Program-made: the position numbers and the translations under genes
Notes under the pieces: generated by a model
Databases searched by the model: none
What the model was told of the DNA's origin: nothing
The model's input: the letters and a program-made list of their open reading frames with translations, nothing else
NCBI RefSeq assembly: GCF_014203835.1
Contig: NZ_JACHJW010000001.1
Location: 3,050,501-3,114,500, forward strand
Length of the DNA: 64,000 bases
DNA from: Micromonospora polyrhachis
GTDB lineage: Bacteria > Actinomycetota > Actinomycetes > Mycobacteriales > Micromonosporaceae
Direction of reading: 5' to 3'
Shown: one piece after another, positions 8,637 through 17,171 of the stretch
Layout: every line of letters starts with the position of its first letter
How positions within the stretch are numbered: position 1 is the stretch's first letter

Positions 8637-10292
8637 CTAGACCGCTTGCAACTGCGACACCCGGCTATTCGTAAGCGCGAGAACCGGGCCGGTGAAGGTG
8701 GCACGTAGCCGGCGGTCGTGTGTGACGAGCACCAGTGCGCCCCGATAGTCCGCCAGTGCCTGTTCCAGTTCCTCGACCAGCGCGGGTGACAGGTGGTTGG
8801 TCGGCTCGTCGAGGAGCAGCAGGTCCGTGGGTTCGCAGACCAACCGGGCCAGATCGAGCCGACGCCGCTGGCCGACGGAGAGCGTACGGACTGGTTTGCC
8901 GAGGTCGGCAGCGCGGAAGAGCCCCAGGCCGAGCAACGTGTCGGCGTACTCGTCCGGGACTCCCGGACGCCCTGCGGCGAAGGCCGCCAGGACAGTACGC
9001 CGATCGTCCACCCCGGACCGGATCCCCTGACGCAGCCAACCGACCCGTCCCGTCCGATGGACCGCGCCGGAGTCGGGGGCGAGGTCACCGGCCAGGACCC
9101 GGAGCAGGGTGGTCTTGCCCGCACCGTTGGGACCGGTGACGAGCAGCCGCTGGCCGGGCTCTATCCGTAGCGCTGGCACGTGTAGTCGACCGACCACCCG
9201 TACCTCGGTCAGTTCGGCGACCGGACCGCTGTCTCCGGTCACCTCGCTGGTGATGCGGGCGGTGAAGCTCAGCGGTCGGGGTGGCGGTGGCACCGGATCG
9301 GTAGTGAGTCGCTGCAACCGTTCCTGGGCGTTACGAATCCGGCTCATCGCCCCGTGTGTCCGGGACCTGGCCCGGAACGCACCTGCGCCGCTGAAGCCGC
9401 GCGGGAGCTTACGCGGGATGGCCGTCAACCGGACGCTGTTGGATTCGGCCAGTACGGACTGCCGCGCCACGTCGGCGCGCCACTGCTCGTACTCCTGGGT
9501 CCACCGTGCCCGCGCCGCAGCCTTGGCGGCCAGGTAGCCGGTGTAGCCGTTGCCGTACCGGTGTACGGCGTGCAGGTCGTGGTCGACCTCCAGGATCGTC
9601 GTGGTCACCCGGTCGAGAAACGCCCGGTCGTGCGTGACCGCGACCATCGTCCCCTGGTGGCGCCGCAGATATTCCTCCAGCCAGTCGATCGCCGCATCGT
9701 CGAGATCGTTGGTGGGTTCGTCCAGCAGCAGCAGTTCCGGTGCGGCGGCCAGGGTCGCGGCCAACGCCAGCCGGGACCGCTGCCCGCCCGACAGCGTGCC
9801 GAGCGGCCGGTCCCGATCGAGGCCGGGTTGTCCCAGTCCGTGCAGCGCGATCTCCACCCGGGCGTCGGCCAGGTAACCGTCGCGTGCCTCGAACTCGGCG
9901 ACCAGCCGGGCGTATTCGGCCAAGCCGTCGGCAGTGGCGTCGGCCAGCCCGGCCTCGGCGTGCCGGATCTGCTGCTCCAGGTTGCGTATGTCGGCCAGTG
10001 CGAGATCGATGGCATCACCCACGATCGCGTGGTCGGGTAGGTCCAGGGACTGGGCCAGGTAGCCGACGCCGCCGGGCGCGACGACGGTCACCGACCCGTT
10101 GTCGGGGCGATCCCGGCCGGCGAGCAGCCGCAGCAGGGTCGACTTTCCGGAACCGTTGTCCCCGATCACCCCGACCTTCTCGCCGGGCCTGATGGTGAGC
10201 GAGACCCGGTCGAGCAGGACATTGTCGTCGTATCGCTTGGTCACATCGGACAGGGCCAGTTGCGCCTCAGGCGCGGAATGACCGGTACGCAT
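8637..10292 (-). CDS. ABC-F ATPase, probable antibiotic-resistance (ribosome protection) protein
   Basis: 551 residues with two ABC ATPase domains and no membrane segments, the ABC-F layout. Domain 1 has Walker A GDNGSGKST, signature LSGGQ and Walker B LLLLDEPTNDLDD; domain 2 has GPNGAGKTT, a degenerate signature LSVGQ and LLLLDEPTNHLS. The linker between them, rich in Arg, is where ABC-F proteins enter the ribosome to displace macrolides, lincosamides or similar drugs. The ATG at 10292 has a near-perfect GGAGG site; the frame continues upstream but is non-coding in character. Two overlapping short ORFs in the leader suggest translational attenuation. Drug specificity is not predictable from sequence alone. 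Confidence 0.9.
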   Translation of the reverse strand: MRTGHSAPEAQLALSDVTKRYDDNVLLDRVSLTIRPGEKVGVIGDNGSGKSTLLRLLAGRDRPDNGSVTVVAPGGVGYLAQSLDLPDHAIVGDAIDLALADIRNLEQQIRHAEAGLADATADGLAEYARLVAEFEARDGYLADARVEIALHGLGQPGLDRDRPLGTLSGGQRSRLALAATLAAAPELLLLDEPTNDLDDAAIDWLEEYLRRHQGTMVAVTHDRAFLDRVTTTILEVDHDLHAVHRYGNGYTGYLAAKAAARARWTQEYEQWRADVARQSVLAESNSVRLTAIPRKLPRGFSGAGAFRARSRTHGAMSRIRNAQERLQRLTTDPVPPPPRPLSFTARITSEVTGDSGPVAELTEVRVVGRLHVPALRIEPGQRLLVTGPNGAGKTTLLRVLAGDLAPDSGAVHRTGRVGWLRQGIRSGVDDRRTVLAAFAAGRPGVPDEYADTLLGLGLFRAADLGKPVRTLSVGQRRRLDLARLVCEPTDLLLLDEPTNHLSPALVEELEQALADYRGALVLVTHDRRLRATFTGPVLALTNSRVSQLQAV

Positions 10293-10363
10293 AAGGTGTC
10301 CTCCGCTCAGTCGGGGTACAACCCAACAGGGTGACTTCCATCGATATATCTCCTGTTGCTCAT
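10267..10363 (-). promoter_or_regulatory. Candidate attenuator leader with two overlapping short ORFs
   Basis: Upstream of the ABC-F gene the minus strand carries two short ORFs. The first (10363-10307) encodes 18 residues (MSNRRYIDGSHPVGLYPD) and stops just before the GGAGG of the ABC-F gene. The second (10341-10267) starts with ATG after CAGGAG, encodes 24 residues and runs over the ABC-F start in another frame. Stalling or reading through on such leaders controls many ABC-F and erm genes. This is inference; no alternative hairpins were computed. Confidence 0.45.
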
Positions 10364-10446
10364 AGGGCCGCCGACGCCCGGCCACCACCAGATTCTCTCC
10401 GCCCCGGCCGCCGATCGCCGCTTTTCGCCACTCGACCCTGCCTAGC

Positions 10447-10806
10447 ATGGTCCGGCAAGGCCACCACCTGCTCCAGTGGGAGCGGGTGGTCGATATCGAC
10501 GACTTCGTTGACGCGCTCACCCGGGTCGCCAACGGTGGGACCGCGTTGGACCCCGAGGTGGTGACCCAACTGTTCGGCACCGGACGCCGCAACGACGGCA
10601 TCGCCACGCTCACCCCACGGGAACGGGAAGTGCTGGCGCTGATGGCCGAAGGACGGACCAACGCGGCCATCGCGAAGTCCTTCGTGGTCACCGAGCGCGC
10701 CGTCGAGAAGCACATCGCCAACATCTTCGCGAAGCTCCGACTACCCGCCTCCGACACCGACCATCGCCGGGTGCTCGCCGTACTCCGTTATCTGGAAGGC
10801 CGCTGA
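10447..10806 (+). pseudogene. LuxR/NarL-type response regulator lacking its receiver domain
   Basis: The 119-residue frame contains the linker and complete C-terminal HTH of a NarL/FixJ response regulator (LTPREREVLALMAEGRTNAA, ERAVEKHIANIFAKL). The N-terminal receiver domain, about 100 residues with the phosphoacceptor Asp, is missing; only its last helix (VVDIDDFVDALTRVANGG) is present. The upstream bases in frame show no receiver similarity and instead belong to the ABC-F leader side. It is probably a remnant truncated by insertion of the ABC-F gene, although a free-standing HTH protein might still be made from the ATG. Confidence 0.7.
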
Positions 10807-10835
10807 CCCGACGGCTGCCTATCCGCGAGCTGAAC

Positions 10836-11573
10836 TCAGTCTGGCACCACCCCCGTGGCCGCTCCGGGTTTCGTGTGCAGGACTTCGCGGGCCTGCTCGG
10901 CGGCACGGGTGGTGCTCTCGTTGACGAAGTCGAGGAAGCGGGCGACGTTCTCGAGGCGGGCACCGGCCGGGGTGTCGGGACCAAGGATGCCGACGCCCTG
11001 CCGGGAGGCATGGACGATCTGGGCGAGAGCCTTGGCACTGGCCATCATCGACTGATACCAGACGTCGTCGTCAACGATGTAGTGATCGCGGCGACGTTGG
11101 TCGCGTTCCCGGCGGATGAAGCCCTGGCCCTCAAGGAACGTGGTTGCCTTGGAGATGGACGCCGGACTGACCTGGAGACGCGAGGCGAGTTCGGACGCGG
11201 TGAGGCTACCCGAGTCGGTGGTATAGAGGCAGACCAACACCCGGGCCTCCATCTTGGGCATCCCTCCTTGCATGGACGCGGTGGCAAACACCTCCTCGTA
11301 TTCCCGTACGGCCTCGGGGTCGCGTCCGTATGCCTGCGGGGTTGTCTCCGGCCCCCGGGGCGCGGTTTGTCTGCGCCGACGGGTGCGGTGTTCGGTGGCG
11401 CGGTGGGCCAGGTCGGCTCGATAGGCGGTGGGACCGCCGTTGCGCATCACCTCACGCGTGATCGTCGAGGTCGGACGGTCGAGGCGCCTGGCGATCTCCG
11501 CGTAGGCGAGGCCGTCGGCCACCCCCAGCGCGATTTGCTGGCGTTCCTGTTGGGTGAGTCTGCCTCCGGGCAT
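10836..11573 (-). CDS. Transcriptional regulator with IS30-like HTH and MarR/GbsR-type winged helix
   Basis: 245 residues with two DNA-binding regions. The N-terminal 45 residues resemble the HTH of IS30-type proteins (LTQQERQQIALGVADGLAYA, then EIARRLDRPTSTITREV); residues about 95-165 form a MarR/GbsR winged helix (LTASELASRLQVSPASISKA). The ATG at 11573 is preceded by GGAGG. It is divergent from the DUF4097 gene and the gap holds TTGCAAC-type repeats, so it probably represses both itself and the DUF4097/hydrolase genes. The inducer is unknown. Confidence 0.85.
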   Translation of the reverse strand: MPGGRLTQQERQQIALGVADGLAYAEIARRLDRPTSTITREVMRNGGPTAYRADLAHRATEHRTRRRRQTAPRGPETTPQAYGRDPEAVREYEEVFATASMQGGMPKMEARVLVCLYTTDSGSLTASELASRLQVSPASISKATTFLEGQGFIRRERDQRRRDHYIVDDDVWYQSMMASAKALAQIVHASRQGVGILGPDTPAGARLENVARFLDFVNESTTRAAEQAREVLHTKPGAATGVVPD

Positions 11574-11626
11574 CGCAACCTCCGTTGTGCATTGATGCCG
11601 TCAAGATAGCGTTCACCCTCATCCCA

Positions 11627-11723
11627 TTGCAACAAGCAACACCGCCATTCGTTGCATTGCGCCCCAAGTCGTTGCAACGATTTACCTCTGCTGACCTGCA
11701 AAAATGCCACCACTTCGCAACGA
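11627..11723. promoter_or_regulatory. Operator-like cluster of TCGTTGCAACGA repeats
   Basis: A perfect 12-bp palindrome tcgttgcaacga lies at 11669-11680. Related half-sites are ttgcaac at 11627, cgttgcat at 11650 and cgcaacga at 11716. They sit in the divergent gap between the MarR-like regulator and the DUF4097 gene and are the probable binding sites of that regulator. Confidence 0.6.
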
Positions 11724-11794
11724 ACAGCTTGAAGAATCACTGAAGGCAACGTAGCGTTTCCATTGTTCGAAACAACGACTCGCAGGAGAACACG

Positions 11795-12469
11795 ATGCAG
11801 AAGTTCGACACCACCGCCCCGATCTCCGCCGTCCTGGACATCCCCGCAGGGCGCATCCGGTTCATCGCCGCCGACCGGGCCGACACCACGGTGGAGATTC
11901 TGCCCACCGACGCATCGAAGGGCCGCGACGTGAAGATGGCGGAGCAGACCAAGGTCAAGTACGGCGACGGCGTCCTGCGGATCGAGGCCCCCGCGGTGAA
12001 GAACAAAGTCCTCGGCCCTTCTTCCGGATCCGTCGAGGTGACGGTCCAGCTACCCGCTGGCTCCCGGGTCGAGGCAAAGGCCGCCAGCGCCGAATTCCGG
12101 GGCGTCGGACGGCTCGGCGACGTCGCCATCGAGGGCGCGCAGGGCTCGGTCAAGCTCGACGAAACTGAAAGCGCCCTTCTCACCCTCCTCGCCGGGGATA
12201 TCTCGGTGGGCCGCCTGGGCGGCTCTGCGGAAATCAGCACCGCAAAGGGCGACATCCGCATCGCTGAGGCCGTACGCGGCACGGTCGTGCTGCGTACCGA
12301 GGCCGGCGAGGTGTCGGTCGGCGCCGCCGCCGGAGTCTCGGCCTCCCTGGACGCCGGCACCTCCTACGGTCGGATCCAGAACTCACTCAAGAACAGCGAA
12401 GGTGTCGCCGCCCAGCTCAACATCCAAGCGACCACCTCCTACGGCAACATCGTCGCCCGCAGCCTCTGA
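11795..12469 (+). CDS. DUF4097 family beta-repeat protein
   Basis: 224 residues of mostly beta-strand sequence with repeating polar/hydrophobic alternation, for example GSVEVTVQLPAGSRVEAKAA and GEVSVGAAAGVSASLDAGTS, the pattern of DUF4097 (adhesin-like) proteins. No signal peptide or membrane segment. Function of the family is unknown; in actinobacteria such genes often sit beside a regulator of the type found here. A serine hydrolase follows on the same strand after 215 bp. Confidence 0.85.
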   Translation: MQKFDTTAPISAVLDIPAGRIRFIAADRADTTVEILPTDASKGRDVKMAEQTKVKYGDGVLRIEAPAVKNKVLGPSSGSVEVTVQLPAGSRVEAKAASAEFRGVGRLGDVAIEGAQGSVKLDETESALLTLLAGDISVGRLGGSAEISTAKGDIRIAEAVRGTVVLRTEAGEVSVGAAAGVSASLDAGTSYGRIQNSLKNSEGVAAQLNIQATTSYGNIVARSL

Positions 12470-12684
12470 AAAGCACGACGCCGACGAGGCACCCCTGCCC
12501 CGCCGCGCCCTAACCCCTGCCGCCCGACCAAGCGCCACCTTCCCTACCGCAAGCCTGCTCGCGAGATGCCCAGGGCCCTCGCTTGAGCCTGCTCACCCTC
12601 CGCCCCCTGCCGCAATGGCAACCACCGTGGAACCCGCAGAGAAATCACCGTGCCCAAAAGTGGCACCAAGAAAGGACGCCCCAA

Positions 12685-13908
12685 ATGAACACCACCCAGG
12701 ACTTCCAGGTCGCCACCGCGGCCAGTGTGGCCGTGCCGCAGGCCACTGCCGGGCAGGATCGCCCAGAGCTGCAGAAGGTCATCCAGGACATCGTTGATTC
12801 CGGTTTCGTCGGGGTGCAGCTACGCGTGAACGATGAGCGTGGCGAGTGGGTCGGCAGCGCCGGGGCGGCCGAGCTGGGCGGGGACGAGAAGCCGCCGCCG
12901 AACGGGCACCATCGGATTGGCAGCAACACCAAGACGTTCATCGCGACTCTCGTGCTGCAACTGGTCGCCGAGGGCAAAATCGGCCTGGACGACCCGGCCG
13001 CCAACCACCTACCCGAGTTCGGGCTGGACGAGCGGATCACGGTGCGGATGCTGCTACAGCACACCAGCGGGGTGTTCAACTTCACGGGTGAGTTCTACGA
13101 GGACGGGACAGTCGTGCCGGGGATCATCTGGTCCGGCCAGGAGTGGGTGGACAACCGGTTCAAGACCTACCAGCCGGAGGAGCTGGTACGGCTGGCGTTG
13201 TCCAAGCCGGCACGGTTCGAGCCGGGCGCGGACTGGAGCTACTCCAACACCAACTACGTCCTGGCCAGGCTGCTGATCGAGAAGGTCACCGGCCGCTCGT
13301 ACGCCGAGGAGATGCAGCGGCTGATCCTGGAGCCACTCGGGTTGCGGGACACCGTGGCACCGACCACCGAGTCGGAGATCTCCGAGCCGCACGCCCACGC
13401 CTACTACCGGTACGAAGAAGAAGGCCAGGAAAAGACGGTCGACGTCACCCAGCAGAACCCGTCCTGGATCTCCAGCGGTGGTGACATGATCTCGACCACC
13501 CAGGACCTCCACACGTTCATCTCCGCGCTGATGGCCGGCAAGCTCCTGCCGCCCCCGCTGCTGGCCGAGATGTGCGACCCGCATCCCAAGGTCGGCTACG
13601 GGCTGGGGGTGTTCGTGCAGGACACGGGCCCGAACAACGGCGGCACCATCATCACCCACAACGGTGGGATCTCCGGCCACGCGGCTCTGATGTACAGCAC
13701 GCCCGACGGCAGTAAGACCCTGACCGCCGCGCTCAACTATGTCGACGACGCCACTATGTCCCTGGCAGTGGAATTCCAGAAGGCGACGCAGCGACTCGTC
13801 AAGGAGGTGTTCGGCGGTGGGCAAGCCGAGTCGGCGGGCGAGGCAAGCAAGGCCGACGAGGCGGGCGAAACCGACGAGGCGGCCGAGCCAGCTCAGCCTA
13901 CGAACTAA
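12685..13908 (+). CDS. Serine hydrolase, class C beta-lactamase / D-Ala-D-Ala carboxypeptidase family
   Basis: About 407 residues with the three active-site elements of the Beta-lactamase (S12) family: SxxK as GSNTKTF, YxN as WSYSNTNY, and HxG as THNGGISGH. I start at the ATG at 12685 after AAAGGA; the upstream extension is not protein-like. The C-terminus is a low-complexity Glu/Ala tail. There is no evident signal peptide, which is unusual for peptidoglycan enzymes, so an esterase role in the cytoplasm is possible. It probably shares regulation with the DUF4097 gene. Confidence 0.88.
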   Translation: MNTTQDFQVATAASVAVPQATAGQDRPELQKVIQDIVDSGFVGVQLRVNDERGEWVGSAGAAELGGDEKPPPNGHHRIGSNTKTFIATLVLQLVAEGKIGLDDPAANHLPEFGLDERITVRMLLQHTSGVFNFTGEFYEDGTVVPGIIWSGQEWVDNRFKTYQPEELVRLALSKPARFEPGADWSYSNTNYVLARLLIEKVTGRSYAEEMQRLILEPLGLRDTVAPTTESEISEPHAHAYYRYEEEGQEKTVDVTQQNPSWISSGGDMISTTQDLHTFISALMAGKLLPPPLLAEMCDPHPKVGYGLGVFVQDTGPNNGGTIITHNGGISGHAALMYSTPDGSKTLTAALNYVDDATMSLAVEFQKATQRLVKEVFGGGQAESAGEASKADEAGETDEAAEPAQPTN

Positions 13909-13965
13909 ACAGCGTGAATCCGTACGCGCGGCGATGATGGTCGCCGTCACTGATCAGGCATGAGC

Positions 13966-14007
13966 AACGGATCGGGCCACGCCGAGTTCGGCGTGCCCCG
14001 ATCCGTT
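13966..14007. terminator. Terminator hairpin between convergent genes
   Basis: Bases 13966-13985 pair with 13988-14007 with one mismatch over 20 bp and a tight loop; a T-rich tail (tttgt) follows on the plus strand. It separates the serine hydrolase from the convergent dehydrogenase. Confidence 0.85.
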
Positions 14008-14059
14008 TGTGCAGCCCGTGGGCCGCGCGGCCTACGCTCGCCCCGACGGAACGCGACAG

Positions 14060-14971
14060 TTACGGGGCGACGACGACGTTCGCGAGCGGCTCGCCGGCTG
14101 CGTACCGCCGGACCTGGTCAACCAGCAGCCGCAGGGCTCGGGGTGCCAACGCGGCGGTCAGGCCACCGGCGTGTGGGCTGATCAGAAGATTCGGCGCGGA
14201 CCACAGTGGATGGTCGGCGGGCAGCGGCTCGGGCTCTGTGACGTCCAGAGCAGCGTGCAGCCGGCCCGCGTTCAGCTCGGCGAGGAGCGCATCGGTATCC
14301 ACCACCCGGCCCCGGGCCACGTTCACCAGCAGGGCACCGTCGGCCATCCTGGCGAGGAAATCCTCGTCCACCAGCCCCTCGGTCTCCGGGGTCAGTGGGG
14401 TGGCCAGAATAACGACGTCTGCTCGCGGCAGCATCTCCGGAAGTTCGGAGATTGGCTGTACGCCGGGGCGGGCGCTCCGGGCCACCCGGCTGATTTCCAC
14501 CTCGAACCCGGCGAGCCGGCGCTCGATCGCGGCGCCGATCGAGCCGTACCCGACGATCAGCACCCGGGCGTCCGCCAGCCCGGTCGACCAGGTCGGGGTC
14601 CACCGGCTCTCGTTCTTCGCCTGGACGAAGTCCGGCAGCCGGCGCCGGGCGGCAAGGATGAGCGCCACAGTCAGCTCGGCAACGGCCGTATCGTGTACGC
14701 CCCGACCGTTGGCCAGGGTCACGCCGGGCCGCAGGTACGGCAGGACATGGTCGTAGCCGGCGGTCAGGGTCTGCACCACTTTGAGCCGGGGCATCCGGGC
14801 GATCGGCTCGCAGAAGCGTGGATCGATGATCCCAAACGGAACCGCGTAGAACTCGACATCGTTCAGGTTTGCCGGCACGGGTTGCGTGCCGTCGTACAGC
14901 GCGACGTCCAAGTCGCCAAGCTCGGCCAACGCGTCAGGGTGGGAGATCAAGTAGCGCACAAAGACAATCAT
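14060..14971 (-). CDS. D-2-hydroxyacid dehydrogenase (NAD-binding)
   Basis: 303 residues. The nucleotide-binding motif is VLIVGYGSIGAAIERRL, and the catalytic Arg, Glu and His are recognisable in NVARGRVVDTDALL, LDVTEPEPLP and ISPHAGG. Family proteins reduce 2-keto acids or act in related reactions such as glyoxylate/hydroxypyruvate reduction. I chose the ATG at 14971 (MIVFVRYLISHPD), since the longer frame adds a non-homologous tail. It stands alone, 100 bp downstream of the old-yellow-enzyme gene on the same strand. Substrate unknown. Confidence 0.88.
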   Translation of the reverse strand: MIVFVRYLISHPDALAELGDLDVALYDGTQPVPANLNDVEFYAVPFGIIDPRFCEPIARMPRLKVVQTLTAGYDHVLPYLRPGVTLANGRGVHDTAVAELTVALILAARRRLPDFVQAKNESRWTPTWSTGLADARVLIVGYGSIGAAIERRLAGFEVEISRVARSARPGVQPISELPEMLPRADVVILATPLTPETEGLVDEDFLARMADGALLVNVARGRVVDTDALLAELNAGRLHAALDVTEPEPLPADHPLWSAPNLLISPHAGGLTAALAPRALRLLVDQVRRYAAGEPLANVVVAP

Positions 14972-15070
14972 GCGGGATCCGGCCAAGCTGGGCATCCGGG
15001 ATTTCTGACGAACCGGTACGGCGGCTACGAGAAAAATCACCCAGGTGACCCACCGCCGGCCGCTAGCAAA

Positions 15071-16177
15071 TCAGTGGTACGTGTCCTCGTGGGACTTCTG
15101 GTAGTCGAAAATATCGTCGAGTCGTCCCGCAGCGGTGTGGGTGACCCAGGCGGGGTTGCCCAGCAGGATCCGGCCGAGCGCGACAAGGTCGAACTCGCCG
15201 GCCGCCACCCGCTGAACCAGGCCGGAGACGGACTCGGGGCTGCCCGGTCGCAGGAAGTCACGGGTCAAACCGACCGAGCCCACCGTGATCGTGGGCAGTC
15301 CGGTGAGCCGCTTGGCCCAGCCGGCAAGGTTCAGTTCGGAGCCGGGGAACGCCGGCTGCCAGAACCGCCGCTGAGACGCGTGCAACGCGCTCGCGCCGGC
15401 CTCGGCGAACGCGGTCAGTATCGTGTCCAGCTCAGCGGGGCTCTCCGCGATCCGGGCGTCGAACTGCCGCTCCTTGAACTGCGAGAACCGCACGATCACC
15501 GGCCGGTCTGCGGGGAAGTTCGCGCGGACGGCACGCACCACCGCAGCCGGGAACGCCGCCCGCCGTGCCGGTGAGCCGCCGTACGCGTCGGTGCGCCGGT
15601 TGGTGAACGGCCACAGGAACTCGTCCAGCAGGTAGCCGTGCGCGGCGTGGATCTCGACCGCGTCGAATCCGGCCCTGGCCGCGACCCGGGCCGCCTCGGC
15701 GTACGACTCCAGCAGCTCGTCGATATCCACGACCGTCATCGGATGGCTCGCCGGCCGACCCGGCTCAGGCACCCCCGACGGCGTCCACGACGTCACCCCG
15801 TCGACCGGCTCACGCAGGCTGCCCAGGTGCCACAGCTGCGCGGCGATCCGACCGCCGACCGCGTGCACCTCGTCGACCACGTGCCGCCAACTCGCTTCGG
15901 CAGCACCCGCGGTCATCCTCGGCACGGTGTCCTCGTGACCGGCGGTGGGATGGTCGACCCAGATCCCCTCGGTGACGATGAGCCCGACGCCGTTCTCGGC
16001 CCGACGCCGGTAGTACTGGGCCACTTCGGGGGCGGGCACCCCGCCCGGAGAGTGGAACCGGGTCATCGGTGCCATGACGAACCGGGAGGCCAACGACATA
16101 CCGGCGAACGTGACCGGTTCGAGCAGCGGTGCCAGTGGCAGTTCGATGTCGGGGTGAAGGGTGAGGTTCGCTGTCAT
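15071..16177 (-). CDS. NADH:flavin oxidoreductase, old yellow enzyme family
   Basis: 368 residues forming the FMN-binding TIM barrel of the OYE family: NRFVMAPMTR-like N-terminus (SRFVMAPMTRFHSPGG), the FDAVEIHAAHGYLLDEFLWP motif with the substrate-binding His pair region, and the C-terminal phosphate-binding GSVGLTRDF and LVALGRILLGNP segments. Such enzymes reduce activated C=C bonds using NAD(P)H. The start at 16177 lies about seven bases after a MerR-type -10 box, so the transcript may be leaderless. A MerR regulator is 58 bp upstream on the same strand. Confidence 0.92.
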   Translation of the reverse strand: MTANLTLHPDIELPLAPLLEPVTFAGMSLASRFVMAPMTRFHSPGGVPAPEVAQYYRRRAENGVGLIVTEGIWVDHPTAGHEDTVPRMTAGAAEASWRHVVDEVHAVGGRIAAQLWHLGSLREPVDGVTSWTPSGVPEPGRPASHPMTVVDIDELLESYAEAARVAARAGFDAVEIHAAHGYLLDEFLWPFTNRRTDAYGGSPARRAAFPAAVVRAVRANFPADRPVIVRFSQFKERQFDARIAESPAELDTILTAFAEAGASALHASQRRFWQPAFPGSELNLAGWAKRLTGLPTITVGSVGLTRDFLRPGSPESVSGLVQRVAAGEFDLVALGRILLGNPAWVTHTAAGRLDDIFDYQKSHEDTYH

Positions 16178-16184
16178 GCCCCGC

Positions 16185-16217
16185 ACGCTAGGACTTGACA
16201 CCAGCGTCAGAGGCAAG
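16185..16217 (-). promoter_or_regulatory. MerR-type promoter and operator of the oxidoreductase gene
   Basis: On the minus strand a -35 box TTGCCT (16211-16216) and a -10 box TAGCGT (16185-16190) are separated by 20 bp, the long spacer typical of MerR-regulated promoters. An interrupted dyad with CTTG and CAAG ends (16194-16217) fills the spacer. The -10 box ends seven bases before the ATG, which predicts a leaderless mRNA. Confidence 0.7.
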
Positions 16218-16235
16218 CCCGAAGTGTCACCGGTC

Positions 16236-16619
16236 TCATCCCACGGCGACGCGAGCGGAGCGCCCTTCGGCCCGTTCGGCGACGGCCATGTCGTCGACGA
16301 TGCGGTCCAGCGCCGACACCGTACGGGCGAGCTGGGCCATCTCCGCGACGATGCGCTCCCGCTCCGCACACAGCCGATCGGTCAACCACGACGTACGAAT
16401 GTCCGGGTTCGTCATGCAGGGCAGCAACTCGTACATGCGCTTGCTGCTCAGGCCGGCGTCGAACAGCCGCTGAATCAGAACGACCCGCTCGACCGCCGCC
16501 TCCGCGAAGACCCGCTGGCCGCTCGCCGTCCGCGTCGACACGAGCAGCCCCTGTTCCTCGTAGTACCGGATGGACCGCGCGCTCACCCCGGTCCGGGCCG
16601 CCAGCTCGCCGATTCGCAT
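16236..16619 (-). CDS. MerR-family transcriptional regulator
   Basis: 127 residues. The N-terminus is a classic MerR winged HTH (MRIGELAARTGVSARSIRYY, EEQGLL), followed by a coiled-coil dimerisation helix. No metal-binding Cys pair typical of metal sensors is present, so it likely senses an organic or redox signal. It is immediately upstream of the oxidoreductase gene whose promoter has the MerR spacer, which is its obvious target. The longer upstream frame lacks conserved sequence. Confidence 0.9.
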   Translation of the reverse strand: MRIGELAARTGVSARSIRYYEEQGLLVSTRTASGQRVFAEAAVERVVLIQRLFDAGLSSKRMYELLPCMTNPDIRTSWLTDRLCAERERIVAEMAQLARTVSALDRIVDDMAVAERAEGRSARVAVG

Positions 16620-16772
16620 CGCGTCCCTCCCCGCCTGACACCTGCTGTGGCCTCGGCTGAAGGCTACGTCGCACAGGAACTCTACGAGCCCATCACCGCT
16701 GCACCGGCCGGTCCGGTTGGTTCCGGCGCCTGTGCCGAGCTGCTGCGCCACGCCCGACAGATACGTAAGCAG

Positions 16773-17171
16773 CTAGATCAGACCGCCGAGCCACAGGCCG
16801 AACGCGGCCAGCACAAGGCTCGCGCAGAGGCCGCCGAGCACGTTGAATGCCTGGACGGCGGAGTTCTTGCGCAGCAGTCCCAGCCTCTGAAACTCCTCGG
16901 TGGAGAAGGTGGTGTAGGCACCAAGGAAGCCGACTCCGACGACCGCGGCGAAGTCCTGCGCTCCGCCGGAGGCGTTCTTCGCGGCATAGCCGGTGACGAT
17001 GCCGAGCAGAAAGGCACCGGAGACGTTGATCAGAAATGTGCTCGCCGGAAATGCCCTACTGGCCCCGGTGACCCGCGCCTTCCACCATGGCTTCACCAGC
17101 GCGTCAACACCGGCACGGGCCAGCGCCCCGAGCCTGCCCGCCAGGAACACCGCAATGCCCACCCACATCAC
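16773..17171 (-). CDS. crcB: Fluoride channel FluC/CrcB, intact copy
   Basis: 132 residues with four hydrophobic segments and the FluC motifs: FPASTFLINVSGAFLLGIVT (the conserved Asn in helix 2) and GFLGAYTTFSTEEFQ (the T/S-F-S-T track of helix 3). FluC channels export F- passively and act as dual-topology dimers. Its ATG overlaps the end of the second FluC gene (TGATG), a common arrangement of FluC pairs in actinobacteria. Confidence 0.93.
   Translation of the reverse strand: MMWVGIAVFLAGRLGALARAGVDALVKPWWKARVTGASRAFPASTFLINVSGAFLLGIVTGYAAKNASGGAQDFAAVVGVGFLGAYTTFSTEEFQRLGLLRKNSAVQAFNVLGGLCASLVLAAFGLWLGGLI

Noticed and set aside
10447-10806. Intact LuxR-family regulator
   Set aside because: Lacks the receiver or sensor domain and begins inside a receiver's last helix; treated as a remnant.
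14009-15574. 521-residue plus-strand frame over the dehydrogenase and oxidoreductase
   Set aside because: Antisense of two well-conserved genes; composition non-protein-like.
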